A DNA stretch of 64,000 nucleotides from Streptomyces sp. NBC_01463 (GCA_036227345.1 CP109468.1:2790001-2854000); one strand, 5' to 3'. Numbered from the stretch's first letter, positions 50,253-59,296 are shown. Translations and numbers: made by a program. The notes: generated by a model not told the origin, from the sequence alone.

Positions 50253-50515
50253 GGGTTCTCCTCTCGCGACCCCGACGGACAGCCGGGGCCTTACGGGCAG
50301 GGAAGGAGGACGGCGACGCAGCGTGCACACACGGCGACCTCCTGCATCCACGTTAAGGGCGCAGTCCGGGCCGCACCAGGAGAATGGGAACACAACCGGC
50401 CAATAACGAAGGGGTTCAAAGAGGGGCAAGCCAGAAAGCGACACTCAGGGGCGGGGATGGAGTGACGGGTGGGTGAATCGCGTCGAGCACCCGTCGTCGA
50501 GTAGCGTTGCCGACC

Positions 50516-51187
50516 ATGCGTCTCGTCATCGCCCGCTGCTCCGTGGACTACGCGGGCCGGCTCACGGCCCACCTGCCCTCCGCTCCCCGTCTGATCCTGG
50601 TGAAGGCGGACGGGAGCGTGTCGATTCACGCCGACGACAGGGCGTACAAACCGCTCAACTGGATGTCGCCGCCCTGCACCCTGAAGGAGGGCACCGGTGA
50701 CACCGAAGGTGTCTGGACCGTGGTGAACAAGGCGGGCGAAAAACTGATCATCACCATGGAGGAAATCCTCCATGACTCGTCCCACGAGCTGGGTGTCGAC
50801 CCGGGCCTGATCAAGGACGGCGTGGAGGCGCACCTCCAGGAACTGCTCGCCGACCGGATCGAGACACTGGGCGAGGGCTACACCCTCATCCGCCGCGAGT
50901 ACTTCACCGCGATCGGCCCCGTCGACATCCTGTGCCGTGACGCCGACGGACAGACCGTGGCCGTCGAGCTCAAGAGGCGCGGCGACATCGACGGTGTGGA
51001 GCAGCTGACCCGCTATCTGGAACTGCTCAACCGCGACCCCCATCTCGCCCCCGTGAAGGGCATCTTCGCCGCCCAGGAGATCAAGCCGCAGGCCCGCGTG
51101 CTGGCGACGGACCGGGGCATCGGCTGTGTGGTCCTCGACTACGACGCGATGCGCGGCATCGAGGACGACAAACTCCGACTGTTCTGA
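50516..51187 (+). CDS. nucS: mismatch-specific endonuclease NucS/EndoMS
   Basis: 223 aa. In actinobacteria lacking MutS/MutL it cuts both strands at mismatches and so performs non-canonical mismatch repair, with the beta clamp. The N-terminal dimerisation/DNA-binding domain ([41 protein letters not shown]) is followed by the RecB-like nuclease core with PVDILCRD and AVELKRRG (the D...ExK catalytic motif) and [12 protein letters not shown]. It ends DDKLRLF, resembling the clamp-binding tail. ATG at 50516; the length is standard. Confidence 0.95.
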   Translation: MRLVIARCSVDYAGRLTAHLPSAPRLILVKADGSVSIHADDRAYKPLNWMSPPCTLKEGTGDTEGVWTVVNKAGEKLIITMEEILHDSSHELGVDPGLIKDGVEAHLQELLADRIETLGEGYTLIRREYFTAIGPVDILCRDADGQTVAVELKRRGDIDGVEQLTRYLELLNRDPHLAPVKGIFAAQEIKPQARVLATDRGIGCVVLDYDAMRGIEDDKLRLF

Positions 51188-51230
51188 CCCACTCGGTTCA
51201 CGCTGGACGGCCGGCTCGTCGAGGCCGTCC

Positions 51231-51421
51231 GGACGTCTCTTCAAGTCCTGGGAGTCTTCAAGGCCGGGGACGGACGTCTCTTCAAGTCCTGCGCCTCTTC
51301 AAGGCCGGACGGACGTCTCCTCAAGCCCGTCCGGCGTTTGAGGACGGAACCCTCTCCCCGGAGACCGGGCCCCGCCGGACGGGCACGCACGCACATCAAG
51401 CCCGTCCGGCGATTGAGGACG
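51231..51421. repeat. cluster of four extragenic repeats
   Basis: Units start at 51231, 51272, 51311 and 51393. Units 1-3 open with GGACGTCTC(T/C)TCAAG; units 3 and 4 share TCAAGCCCGTCCGGCG(T/A)TTGAGGACG, a palindromic motif that, from memory, is scattered through Streptomyces intergenic DNA. They lie between nucS and the ATPase gene and may stop transcription of both. Confidence 0.65.
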
Positions 51422-51446
51422 AGGCGCCCACCGGGGGCGCCCCCGC

Positions 51447-53909
51447 TCAGGTCAGCGACGGACTCGCGCTCGCCCCGGAGGGCCCGCTCGCCGAGTCCGA
51501 CGAGTCGGGCTCGGCCGGATCCGTCGTCTCCGGATCCGTGGGCGACGGCGTATCACTCGGATCCGGCGGCGTCGTCGACGGGCTGGGCGGCGGTGATTCC
51601 GACTTCGTCGGCGTCGGCTTCGTCGTTGTACGCGTGGGCGACGGCTTACCGGAGGACGAGCCCCCCGGCGACGACGGAGAGGACTCCGAAGCCGTCGTGC
51701 CCGGGGACGACGCCCCGCTTCCGCCCGCCGGCGCGGACTCGCTGCCCGAGGGGCCGGGGGCGGACGGGGACGCCGAGCCCGACGGCTTGGCGGACGGCGT
51801 CGCGTCGTCCGCCGGCTCCTCGGCCGGCAGCTCCTCCTCGGTGTCACCGCCGTCGGTGACCGACTGCTCGGTGGAGGCGCCGGGATCACCCTGCGGGTCA
51901 CTGTTCGAGGTGAGCCCGAGCGTCACCACGGTGCCGAGCACACCGGCCAGCAGCACCCCCGCACCGGCCGCGACCAGATTGCGCCGGGCCCCGCCCAGGA
52001 CCGAGAAGCGGCCGCCCGCAGTGTCGGCGGCGAGCGGCGCGGTCTGCCGGGACACGACGGCGGGCTCGTCCGGGAACGTCCGCGGCATCGAGACGGGGAT
52101 GACGGTCGGCAGTCCGCGCGGCGGCGACAGCTCGAACGGGTTCGCCGGTATCAGGTCGGCCGCCGGAGCACCGCCCGCCGGTCCGCCGGAGCGGTCGTCG
52201 ACCAGGGCGAGTGCCCGCCGCCCGGCGACCGCGCCGGACTTGTCGGCGAGCGCGCCGCGCATGCTGATGGAGGTCTCCAGCTCGGCCCTGGCCCGGTCGA
52301 GATTGCCGGTACAGAGGGCGAGGACGCCCAACTCGTGGTGGAAGTAAGCCTCTTCGGCGACCTCGCCGGCGATCCGGCCGGCCTCCTGGCCGATCCGCAG
52401 GGACCGCTCCCAGGCGCTCCAGTGCAGCCCGGCCGCGAAGGCGGGCGAGGCGCTGCGGGCCAGCAGGACGGCGACGCTGGTCTGTCCGGCCCCGTCCCCC
52501 GGCACCAGCTGGGCCATCGCCGCGACGATCGCGTCGGACTCCGCCACCACCCGCGCGGGGGTGACCGACGGGTGTCCGGACCACCAGGCGTAGTGCTGGG
52601 CGACCGTGCGGGCCCGGTCCGTGGCGTCCTCGCCGTATCCGGCGGCCTCCAGCTGGGCGAGCACCCCGGCGGCCAGCCGGTAGCGGGAGCCGGCCGGGGA
52701 CAGCAGCCCGCAGCCGGCCAGTTCGCCGAGCGCGGCGTCGGCGTGGGTGTCCCCCACGAGCGCCGGCAGATGCGCCTGGTGCGGCACCTCGCCGGCGAGC
52801 CCGACAGCGAAGCGCAGGGTGTCGCGGGCGGCGCCGCTCAGCCGCGATGCGAGCAGGGCGGCGGGCGCGGCGCCCTCGCCGAGGCTGGGCAGCGGGACGT
52901 CGGTGGCCTCCGCGTCGGCGGGGCCCTCCACCGCCGGCGGCTCGTCGGCGGGCCGGTTCTCCAGATAGCCGTACTCGTCGTACGCGGTCGGGTCGGTGCG
53001 CAGCATGTCGCGCTGGCGCAGCAGCGAGCCCGCCTGGACGAAGCGCAGCGGCAGCCCCTCGGACTCGAACCAGAGGTCTCCGGCCCAGTTGGCCTCCTCC
53101 TCGGTGAGCTTCCGCTCGACCACCCGCTCCAGCAGGTCGATCGAGGCGGCCCGGTCCAGTCCGGCGAGGAGGACCTCTTCGAGGTGGGAGTCCGGGCCGG
53201 GGGCGGCGACGTCGGGCGTCGTGGCGAGCAGGAAGGCGCATTCGGGCGTCGCGTCGAGGAGCTCGTCCAGGGCGGCACCGCCGAACTCCAGGTCGTCGAG
53301 GACGACGACGGCACCGGTGGACCGCAGCTTCTCCAGCAGCAGCTCCCGGTCCGGGCGGTGCAGCGGTGCGTCGTGGACGGCCTCGAAGAGTCCGTACAGG
53401 AGATCGGTGACGTTCCGCTTGTGGCCGTTGAGCCGGACGACTCCGTCGGGGGCGAGTTCCGCACAGTCCGCGGCGACGGCGTTCAGCAGCGCGCTTCGGC
53501 CGGAACCGGCCGGTCCGGTGAGCCGTACGGAGCGGCCGCGGGCCAGCAGGCGCACGAGCTGCTCGCGTATCTCCTCGCGCTGCAGCAGGGGGAGCCGGAG
53601 GACGGGCGGGCCGGGCGGCACGGGGGGTGCGGTGGCCCGCTCCCGGTCGGCCCGCTCGGCGGGGGTGCGCCGGACCGGTGCGGCGGGCTGCTCCCCGGGC
53701 GGGCAGGGTTCGACCTCGCTGCCGTCGACCGGGTTGACGGTGAGCAGGAGGTCGCCGGATATCAGCGGGACGATGCGCACCTGTTGCGGTGTTTGCTGAC
53801 CGAAATCAGGAGTCAGCGGATCCCGGGAAGGACGGCGCCGGCCGGCTTCCTCGGCGAAGCCGTTGCTGTCGTGGCCGTACTCTTCCGGCCCCCGGTGTGT
53901 CGGGTCCAT
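51447..53909 (-). CDS. membrane-anchored STAND-like ATPase with exported Ser/Pro tail
   Basis: 820 aa. After a disordered start, an NTPase module has a P-loop TGPAGSGRSALL (132-142) in which the invariant Lys is Arg138, and a Walker B VVVLDDLEF (Asp205, Asp206). Helical, TPR-like repeats follow (about 400-580; ACTGNLDRARAELETSISMRGAL). One membrane helix (NLVAAGAGVLLAGVLGTVVTLGL, about 642-664) then leads to a 155-residue tail of Ser, Thr, Pro, Gly and Asp that should be outside the cell. The start at 53909 is uncertain. Function unknown; signalling across the membrane is a guess. Gene order matches SCO5387 (from memory). Confidence 0.75.
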   Translation of the reverse strand: MDPTHRGPEEYGHDSNGFAEEAGRRRPSRDPLTPDFGQQTPQQVRIVPLISGDLLLTVNPVDGSEVEPCPPGEQPAAPVRRTPAERADRERATAPPVPPGPPVLRLPLLQREEIREQLVRLLARGRSVRLTGPAGSGRSALLNAVAADCAELAPDGVVRLNGHKRNVTDLLYGLFEAVHDAPLHRPDRELLLEKLRSTGAVVVLDDLEFGGAALDELLDATPECAFLLATTPDVAAPGPDSHLEEVLLAGLDRAASIDLLERVVERKLTEEEANWAGDLWFESEGLPLRFVQAGSLLRQRDMLRTDPTAYDEYGYLENRPADEPPAVEGPADAEATDVPLPSLGEGAAPAALLASRLSGAARDTLRFAVGLAGEVPHQAHLPALVGDTHADAALGELAGCGLLSPAGSRYRLAAGVLAQLEAAGYGEDATDRARTVAQHYAWWSGHPSVTPARVVAESDAIVAAMAQLVPGDGAGQTSVAVLLARSASPAFAAGLHWSAWERSLRIGQEAGRIAGEVAEEAYFHHELGVLALCTGNLDRARAELETSISMRGALADKSGAVAGRRALALVDDRSGGPAGGAPAADLIPANPFELSPPRGLPTVIPVSMPRTFPDEPAVVSRQTAPLAADTAGGRFSVLGGARRNLVAAGAGVLLAGVLGTVVTLGLTSNSDPQGDPGASTEQSVTDGGDTEEELPAEEPADDATPSAKPSGSASPSAPGPSGSESAPAGGSGASSPGTTASESSPSSPGGSSSGKPSPTRTTTKPTPTKSESPPPSPSTTPPDPSDTPSPTDPETTDPAEPDSSDSASGPSGASASPSLT

Positions 53910-54159
53910 CGCCAAAGCCCCCAAGACGCGTCGAGAACGGTTGCCCCTCCCGGCCTCACACGCCCAGCTGTCGCTTCCGGTCCGGTGTCCGCCAGGTGGG
54001 TCCGTCAATCGGCAGACGGCCGAACCCTAAACCTTCGCACAGTATCTACGAACATCCGGGGTGCCGCGCCGCCCCACAGATCACGGTCTCGTGAGGATTG
54101 TGCGGCTTCGGGCGGCGGCCCGGACGGACGCCCTTACGGGCACCCGCCGCCGGGCGTCC

Positions 54160-54483
54160 TCAGACGCGCGGCAGGGATTCGGCGGCGATTCCGCCCTCGA
54201 TGGCCAGGATGCGGTGGAGTCGGGTGGCCACCAGCAGGCGTTGCATCTGCGGCGGTACGCCGCGCAGCACCAGCCGCCGTCCGGCGCGGCCGGCCCGGCG
54301 GTGTGCGCCCATGATGACGCCGAGTCCGGTGGCGTCCCACGAATCCAGCTCGGTCAGGTCGAGCACCAGATCGCCGACTCCGTCGTCGAGGGCCGAGTGC
54401 AGGACCGTACGGGCGTCCGCCGCGCTTCGGACATCGAGGCGGCCCCCGACGACCAGCTCGGCGTGGTCGCCCCTGATGTGCAT
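54160..54483 (-). CDS. STAS-domain anti-sigma factor antagonist
   Basis: 107 aa. SpoIIAA-like fold with LDLTELDSWDATGLGVIMGAHRRA: Thr52 lies where SpoIIAA has its phosphorylated Ser, so control by a kinase remains possible. The start MHIRGDHAELVVGGRLDVRSAAD is typical. The ATG at 54483 has GGGAG seven bases upstream. No RsbW-type kinase is adjacent, so its partner lies elsewhere. Confidence 0.88.
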   Translation of the reverse strand: MHIRGDHAELVVGGRLDVRSAADARTVLHSALDDGVGDLVLDLTELDSWDATGLGVIMGAHRRAGRAGRRLVLRGVPPQMQRLLVATRLHRILAIEGGIAAESLPRV

Positions 54484-54674
54484 ATGCGCTCCCCTGGAAT
54501 GCTCCGTGGCACGGTCGGTCTGTCTGAAACTGTCTCTTGCCCCAACTGACTGCGGCAACGACAGGGAAGTTGCCGTCTGTAAGCGAACCGATACCGAATT
54601 CACTCCGTGGAGTGACTGGGGCCCGCCGCGGATCCCCCTGTGGATCCACTGGTTCCGGAGGACGGCCCCCGGAG

Positions 54675-54711
54675 CCCCGGTCCTGACTGACGGCAGATCA
54701 GGCGACCGGGG
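54675..54711 (-). terminator. terminator of hbd
   Basis: CCCCGGTC and CTG (54675-54685) pair with CAG and GACCGGGG (54699-54711), with a two-base bulge. It starts 11 bases past the hbd stop. Confidence 0.65.
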
Positions 54712-54722
54712 ACCGAAAACGA

Positions 54723-55571
54723 TCAGTAGGTGTAGAAGCCCTGCCCGCTCTTGCGGCCGATGTCACCTGCATCGACCATCCGGCGCATCAGCTCCGGGGC
54801 GGCGAACTTCTCGTCCTGCGACTCGGTGTAGATGTTGCCGGTGGCGTGCAGCAGGATGTCGACGCCGGTCAGGTCCGCGGTGGCGAGGGGCCCCATGGCG
54901 TGGCCGAATCCGAGCTTGCAGGCGATGTCGATGTCCTCGGCCGACGCGACGCCCGACTCGTACAGCTTGGCGGCCTCGACGACGAGCGCCGAGATCAGCC
55001 GGGTGGTGACGAAGCCGGCCACGTCACGGTTGACGACGATGCAGGTCTTGCCGACCGACTCGGCGAACTCCCGCGCGGCGGCGAGGGTTTCGTCGCTGGT
55101 CTTGTAGCCGCGGACGAGTTCGCAGAGCTGCATCATCGGGACCGGCGAGAAGAAGTGCACACCGACGACGCGCTCCGGGCGCTCCGTCACGGCCGCGATC
55201 TTGGTGATCGGGATGGCGGAGGTGTTGGAGGCGAGCACGGTGTCGTCCCGGACGATCTTGTCGAGGGTCCGGAAGATCTCGTGCTTCACCTCCAGCTTCT
55301 CGAAGACGGCCTCGACGACGATGTCAGCGTCGGAGACCGCGTCGAGATCGGTGGTCGTGGTGATGCGGGCGAGCGCCGCCTCGGCGTCGGAGGCCGCGAG
55401 CCTGCCCTTCGAGACGAACTTGTCGTAGGAGGCCTTGATGCCGTCACGGCCACGTGTCAGGGCCGCGTCGGTGACATCACGCAGCACGACGTCCCAGCCC
55501 GCCTGGGCGGAGACCTGCGCGATACCGGACCCCATGAGTCCGGCGCCGATGACGGCAAGCTTCCTGGCCAC
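54723..55571 (-). CDS. hbd: 3-hydroxybutyryl-CoA dehydrogenase
   Basis: 282 aa. It reduces acetoacetyl-CoA to 3-hydroxybutyryl-CoA (or the reverse) with NADP(H). Rossmann motif AVIGAGLMGSGIAQ, the ASNTSAIPIT loop, catalytic HFFSPVPMMQLCELV and a C-terminal LGFGHAMGPLATADLTGVD are present, ending GRKSGQGFYTY. The GTG at 55571 has AGGGGTG upstream; reading from 55610 would add an unconserved stretch. It follows thiolase in the butyryl-CoA route that feeds IcmA. Confidence 0.93.
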   Translation of the reverse strand: MARKLAVIGAGLMGSGIAQVSAQAGWDVVLRDVTDAALTRGRDGIKASYDKFVSKGRLAASDAEAALARITTTTDLDAVSDADIVVEAVFEKLEVKHEIFRTLDKIVRDDTVLASNTSAIPITKIAAVTERPERVVGVHFFSPVPMMQLCELVRGYKTSDETLAAAREFAESVGKTCIVVNRDVAGFVTTRLISALVVEAAKLYESGVASAEDIDIACKLGFGHAMGPLATADLTGVDILLHATGNIYTESQDEKFAAPELMRRMVDAGDIGRKSGQGFYTY

Positions 55572-55703
55572 GTTGGCACCCCTATGCTCTCTCAGCGGTT
55601 GTTGCTCCATGCTCTCCGGCGGAGGTTAGTACCCGTGAGGGGCGCTGGGGCCGTGAAGAGATGCGCGTCACGTCTCAAATGACGGACATCACACCGGGAT
55701 GCC

Positions 55704-56345
55704 TCATTCGGTGGCGCGCCGGGCGTAGTTGAGCACCGCTTCGCCCAGCAGGTCCTCGATGTCGTCGAGCAGGACGAGGGCGTCCCGGGACACCTCGGCG
55801 GGTCTGCGGCCGGCGACCATCTCGCGCCCGATGTACGCCATGAGCGTGCTGTGCACCCAGGAGAGCTGGCCGGCCACCAGGACCGGGGCCCGGTCGCCGG
55901 GCCCGGTCCCGCACTCCTCCTGGAGTGTCGCCTCCAGGTGCTGGAGGGCTTCCTGCTGTACGTGCCAGAGGCGGGCCTTGAGGCTGTCGGCGCCCTCGAT
56001 GACGCGCATGAAGCTCTCGTAACCCTCCATCAGGCCGACGGTCGGCGACACGCCCTCCACCTGGATGCGCAGTTCGCGCAGGACGGCGTCGGCCGCGGAC
56101 TCCCCCTTGTCGCGGCCCCTGACGTACCGCGAGAGACGGTCGACGATGCCGCGGCTGCGGTCGAGGAAGAGCTCCTCCTTGGTGGGGAAGTAGTTGTAGA
56201 CCGTGTTGACCGAGACGTCGGCGGCGCGGGCGATCTCCGCGATCGTGACGTCGTCGAAGCCGCGTTCCAGGAAGAGACCGGTGGCCACGTCCGAGAGGTG
56301 CTGCCTGGTCCGGCGCTTCTTGCGCTCCCTGAGTCCCTCAGCCAT
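55704..56345 (-). CDS. TetR-family regulator of the adjacent ABC pair
   Basis: 213 aa. Helix-turn-helix VTIAEIARAADVSVNTVYNYFPTKEELFLDR at about 33-63, preceded by a basic RERKKRRTRQH. The C-terminal domain has no assignable ligand. It is divergent from the ABC genes across 82 bp of AT-rich DNA with an imperfect dyad (56388-56409), and most likely represses them. Confidence 0.88.
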   Translation of the reverse strand: MAEGLRERKKRRTRQHLSDVATGLFLERGFDDVTIAEIARAADVSVNTVYNYFPTKEELFLDRSRGIVDRLSRYVRGRDKGESAADAVLRELRIQVEGVSPTVGLMEGYESFMRVIEGADSLKARLWHVQQEALQHLEATLQEECGTGPGDRAPVLVAGQLSWVHSTLMAYIGREMVAGRRPAEVSRDALVLLDDIEDLLGEAVLNYARRATE

Positions 56346-56387
56346 GGCCCCATCGTAGGGCGCCTCTGGGGTTCCTGAATATTTGGT

Positions 56388-56409
56388 GTCATTGCAATTT
56401 TTCAGTGAC
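56388..56409. promoter_or_regulatory. imperfect dyad in the TetR-ABC gap
   Basis: GTCATTG (56388-56394), eight A/T-rich bases, CAGTGAC (56403-56409): one mismatch in the 7-base arms. The region is strikingly AT-rich for this genome. Confidence 0.4.
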
Positions 56410-56427
56410 TCTGTTTTTGTGGTCGCT

Positions 56428-57210
56428 ATGCCAATCATCAGTACGGCCGGGCTCGCCCGGACCTTCGACTCCCGGACCGGCCCGGTGGAGGCCGTCCGTT
56501 CCATCGACATGACGGTCGCGCCGGGTGAGATCGTCGGCCTCCTCGGCCCCAACGGCGCCGGGAAGACCACCACCCTGCGCATGCTCACCACGCTGCTCGC
56601 CCCCACCGGCGGCGCGGCGACCGTGGCCGGCTGCGATCTGCTCGCGGACCCGGCGGGCGTCCGGGAGAAGTGCGGCTACGTCGCCCAGTCGGGCGGCGTC
56701 GACCCGCACATCACCGTCCGGGAGGAGCTGGTCACCCAGGGCCGGCTCTACCGCCTCGGCAAGGCCGCGGCCGTCGCCCGGGCCGCGGAGCTCGCCGCCG
56801 AACTGGGCCTCTCCGAACTGCTCGACCGCCGGACGGCCACGCTCTCCGGGGGCCAGCGGCGCCGGCTCGACATCGCGATGGGCCTCACCCACCGCCCGGC
56901 GGTGCTCTTCCTCGACGAGCCGACCACCGGACTGGACCCGGGCAGCCGCACCGATCTGTGGGAGCTGGTGCGCGGGCTGCGCGACACGTACGGCACCACC
57001 GTCGTGCTCACCACCCACTACCTCGACGAGGCCGACGCGCTCGCGGACCGCCTCGTCGTGGTCGACGGCGGCCTGGTGGTCGCCGAGGGCACACCGGCCG
57101 CACTCAAGGAGCGGTACGCGGGCTCGGCCTCCGCCTCGCTCCAGGAAGCCTTCCTGGCGATCACCGGACGCTCCCCCGCCCCCGCCGACACCGCCCCCGT
57201 CGCCGTCTAG
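56428..57210 (+). CDS. ABC transporter ATPase, DrrA type
   Basis: 260 aa. Walker A GPNGAGKTT, Q-loop VAQSGGVD, signature LSGGQRRRLDIAMGL, Walker B LFLDEPTTGLDP and the switch TTHYLDEAD are complete. It resembles drug-efflux ATPases such as DrrA. The ATG at 56428 has no ribosome-binding site. The permease follows by 12 bp. An exporter controlled by the divergent TetR protein is inferred. Confidence 0.9.
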   Translation: MPIISTAGLARTFDSRTGPVEAVRSIDMTVAPGEIVGLLGPNGAGKTTTLRMLTTLLAPTGGAATVAGCDLLADPAGVREKCGYVAQSGGVDPHITVREELVTQGRLYRLGKAAAVARAAELAAELGLSELLDRRTATLSGGQRRRLDIAMGLTHRPAVLFLDEPTTGLDPGSRTDLWELVRGLRDTYGTTVVLTTHYLDEADALADRLVVVDGGLVVAEGTPAALKERYAGSASASLQEAFLAITGRSPAPADTAPVAV

Positions 57211-57222
57211 GAATCGAATCCG

Positions 57223-57972
57223 ATGCTTCTCCACGACACCGCGCTCGTCTTCGGGCGGTATGCCCGCCAGACCCTGCGCTCCCGGTTCCAGATCCTCTTC
57301 GGCATCCTCATGCCGCTGCTCTACCTGCTCTTCTTCGGCCCGCTGCTCACCGGGCTGCCGCTCGGACCGGCCGGCGACTCCTGGCAGGTGCTGGTCCCCG
57401 GCCTGCTGCTCCAGCTGGGCCTGTTCGGCGCCTCGTTCGCCGGGTTCGCCCTCATCATCGACAAGTCGACCGGGGTCCTGGAGCGGATGCGGGTCACCCC
57501 GGTCAGCCGGATGGCCCTGCTGCTGGGCCGGGTCCTGCGCGACACGCTGCTGTTCATGTTCCAGGCGGTGCTGCTGGTCCTCACCGCCGTGCTCATGGGA
57601 CTGCGCGCGCCACTGCCCGGGGTGCTGATCGGCTTCGCCTTCGTCGGCCTGCTGACCATCTCGCTGGCCTCGCTCTCGTACGCCCTGGCCATGAAGGTCA
57701 CCACCCCGCAGGAGTTCGGGCCGGTGATCAACTCGCTGACCGTGCCGGCCATGCTGCTGTCCGGGCTGATGCTGCCGATGACGCTGGGGCCCGGCTGGCT
57801 GGACGTGCTGTCGCACCTCACGCCGCTGCGCTATCTGGTGGACGCGGTACGGGACGCGTACACCGGCTCGTACGCCACCGCGCACATGCTGTACGGCGTC
57901 CTGGTCGCCCTCGGGTTCTCGGCACTCGCCGTGACAGTGGGCACACGCGTCTTCAGGAGGGCGGGTGCGTAA
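57223..57972 (+). CDS. ABC-2 type permease, DrrB type
   Basis: 249 aa with six helices. ABC-2 features: FQILFGILMPLLYLLFFGPLL, the ERMRVTPVSRMALLLGR loop, NSLTVPAMLLSGLMLPM and LTPLRYLVDAVRD near the C-terminus. It is the channel for the ATPase just upstream; the substrate is unknown. Confidence 0.9.
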   Translation: MLLHDTALVFGRYARQTLRSRFQILFGILMPLLYLLFFGPLLTGLPLGPAGDSWQVLVPGLLLQLGLFGASFAGFALIIDKSTGVLERMRVTPVSRMALLLGRVLRDTLLFMFQAVLLVLTAVLMGLRAPLPGVLIGFAFVGLLTISLASLSYALAMKVTTPQEFGPVINSLTVPAMLLSGLMLPMTLGPGWLDVLSHLTPLRYLVDAVRDAYTGSYATAHMLYGVLVALGFSALAVTVGTRVFRRAGA

Positions 57973-57985
57973 CTAGGCTGACCGC

Positions 57986-58558
57986 ATGGTCAATCTGACG
58001 CGCATCTACACCCGCACCGGCGACCAGGGCACCACCGCCCTGGGGGACATGAGCCGGACCGCCAAGACCGATCTGCGGATCTCCGCGTACGCCGACACCA
58101 ACGAGGCCAACGCCGTCATCGGTACGGCCATCGCGCTCGGGCAGCTGGACGAGGACGTGGTGAAGGTCCTCGTCCGCGTGCAGAACGACCTGTTCGACGT
58201 GGGCGCGGACCTGTCGACGCCCGTCGTCGAGGCACCGGAGTACCCGCCGCTGCGCGTCGAGCAGTTCTACGTCGACAAGCTGGAGGCGGACTGCGACCAC
58301 TTCCTGGAGCAGGTGGAGAAGCTCCGCAGCTTCATCCTGCCGGGCGGCACCCCGGGCGCCGCGCTGCTGCACCAGGCGTGCACGGTGGTGCGGCGCGCGG
58401 AGCGGTCGACCTGGGCGGCGTTCGAGGTGCACGGCGAGGTGATGAACCCGCTGACGGCGACCTACCTCAACCGGCTCTCCGACCTGCTGTTCATCCTGGC
58501 CCGGGTGGCGAACAAGGAGGTAGGCGACGTGCTGTGGGTGCCGGGCGGCGAGCGCTGA
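57986..58558 (+). CDS. cob(I)alamin adenosyltransferase, PduO type
   Basis: 190 aa. It makes adenosylcobalamin, the cofactor of IcmA and methylmalonyl-CoA mutase, from cob(I)alamin and ATP. RIYTRTGDQGTTALGD (ATP loop) and the RRAER-x-x-W...LNRLSDLLFILAR helices are typical. TAGGCT at 57974-57979 sits six bases before the ATG and no ribosome-binding site is close, so the message may be leaderless. From memory it equals SCO5380. Confidence 0.93.
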   Translation: MVNLTRIYTRTGDQGTTALGDMSRTAKTDLRISAYADTNEANAVIGTAIALGQLDEDVVKVLVRVQNDLFDVGADLSTPVVEAPEYPPLRVEQFYVDKLEADCDHFLEQVEKLRSFILPGGTPGAALLHQACTVVRRAERSTWAAFEVHGEVMNPLTATYLNRLSDLLFILARVANKEVGDVLWVPGGER

Positions 58559-58562
58559 GAGC

Positions 58563-58604
58563 GGCCCGCCCGGGAGCGGGGACAAGGCCTCACCCGGGCG
58601 GGCC
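58563..58604. terminator. terminator between PduO and the membrane-protein gene
   Basis: GGCCCGCCCGGG (58563-58574) pairs perfectly with CCCGGGCGGGCC (58593-58604). It begins five bases after the PduO stop and overlaps the last codons of the converging gene. Confidence 0.75.
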
Positions 58605-59159
58605 CGGCACCCGCTTCGCCCCGCCGTGCGGGTCCCGCTTCGGGAACAGCGTGTAGCTCGCCGCGATCACCAGGTTGATGCCGATCACGAAGAGCATCGT
58701 CCGCTGCCAGGACCGCAGCGAGGCCACGTCCCCGTCTCCCCCGACGTACCAGACGGCCGCCTGGAGCAGTGCCAGCGCCGTCGCCGCGGCCACCGTCCAC
58801 CGCCCGGCGACCCGCCACTCGTGGACGGCCCGCGCCGTCCCGTACTTCGGCGGCTTCACCGGCGGCGGGCCGCCCGCGAAGCGGTGCGCGACCCGGGCGT
58901 CGACCCACCGGATCGTGGAGTGCCCGAGTCCGACCGTGAAGCCGACGTACACCGCGGCGAGCCCGTGCTTCCAGTCCGGGGCGGCGCCGTTCTTCAGGTC
59001 GACGGCCGTCACCACCAGCAGGACGAGTTCCAGCAGCGGCTCGCACAGCAGCACGGCGGCGCCCAGACGCGGCTTCCCCGCCACGTAGCGGAGAGCGAGC
59101 CCGGCGGCCAGCAGCACCCAGAAGGCGATCTCGCAGAGAACGATCAGTGTGACGATCAC
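58590..59159 (-). CDS. hypothetical four-helix membrane protein
   Basis: 189 aa. Hydrophobic segments lie at about 1-22 (IVTLIVLCEIAFWVLLAAGLAL), 35-52, 60-80, 120-140 and 155-170. The loop with HRFAGGPPPVKPPKYGTARAVHEWRVAGRW is basic and cytosolic. I do not recognise a function. The GTG at 59159 has AAAGGA eight bases upstream; a longer reading from 59213 lacks a site. It is divergent from the histidine kinase. Confidence 0.75.
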   Translation of the reverse strand: MIVTLIVLCEIAFWVLLAAGLALRYVAGKPRLGAAVLLCEPLLELVLLVVTAVDLKNGAAPDWKHGLAAVYVGFTVGLGHSTIRWVDARVAHRFAGGPPPVKPPKYGTARAVHEWRVAGRWTVAAATALALLQAAVWYVGGDGDVASLRSWQRTMLFVIGINLVIAASYTLFPKRDPHGGAKRVPGPPG

Positions 59160-59266
59160 GGTCCGTTTCCTTTCGCTCCCCTCCAGCCTCGCCGCCGCTC
59201 CGCCCCGGTTCATCGCCCCCGGTGACGAAAGACCACTGCATCCTTCGATGTACTGACGGATCGCTC

Positions 59267-59284
59267 CCGGTACGGACGTACCGG
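59267..59284. promoter_or_regulatory. dyad upstream of the kinase gene
   Basis: CCGGTAC, GGAC, GTACCGG: perfect 7-base arms, between the membrane-protein gene and the kinase. It may be an autoregulatory site of the NarL-type system. Confidence 0.35.
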
Positions 59285-59296
59285 AGCGGGCCGGAC

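Noticed and set aside
51231..51421. Possible CRISPR array
   Set aside because: Four irregular units without constant repeats, regular spacers or cas genes; they are extragenic palindromes.
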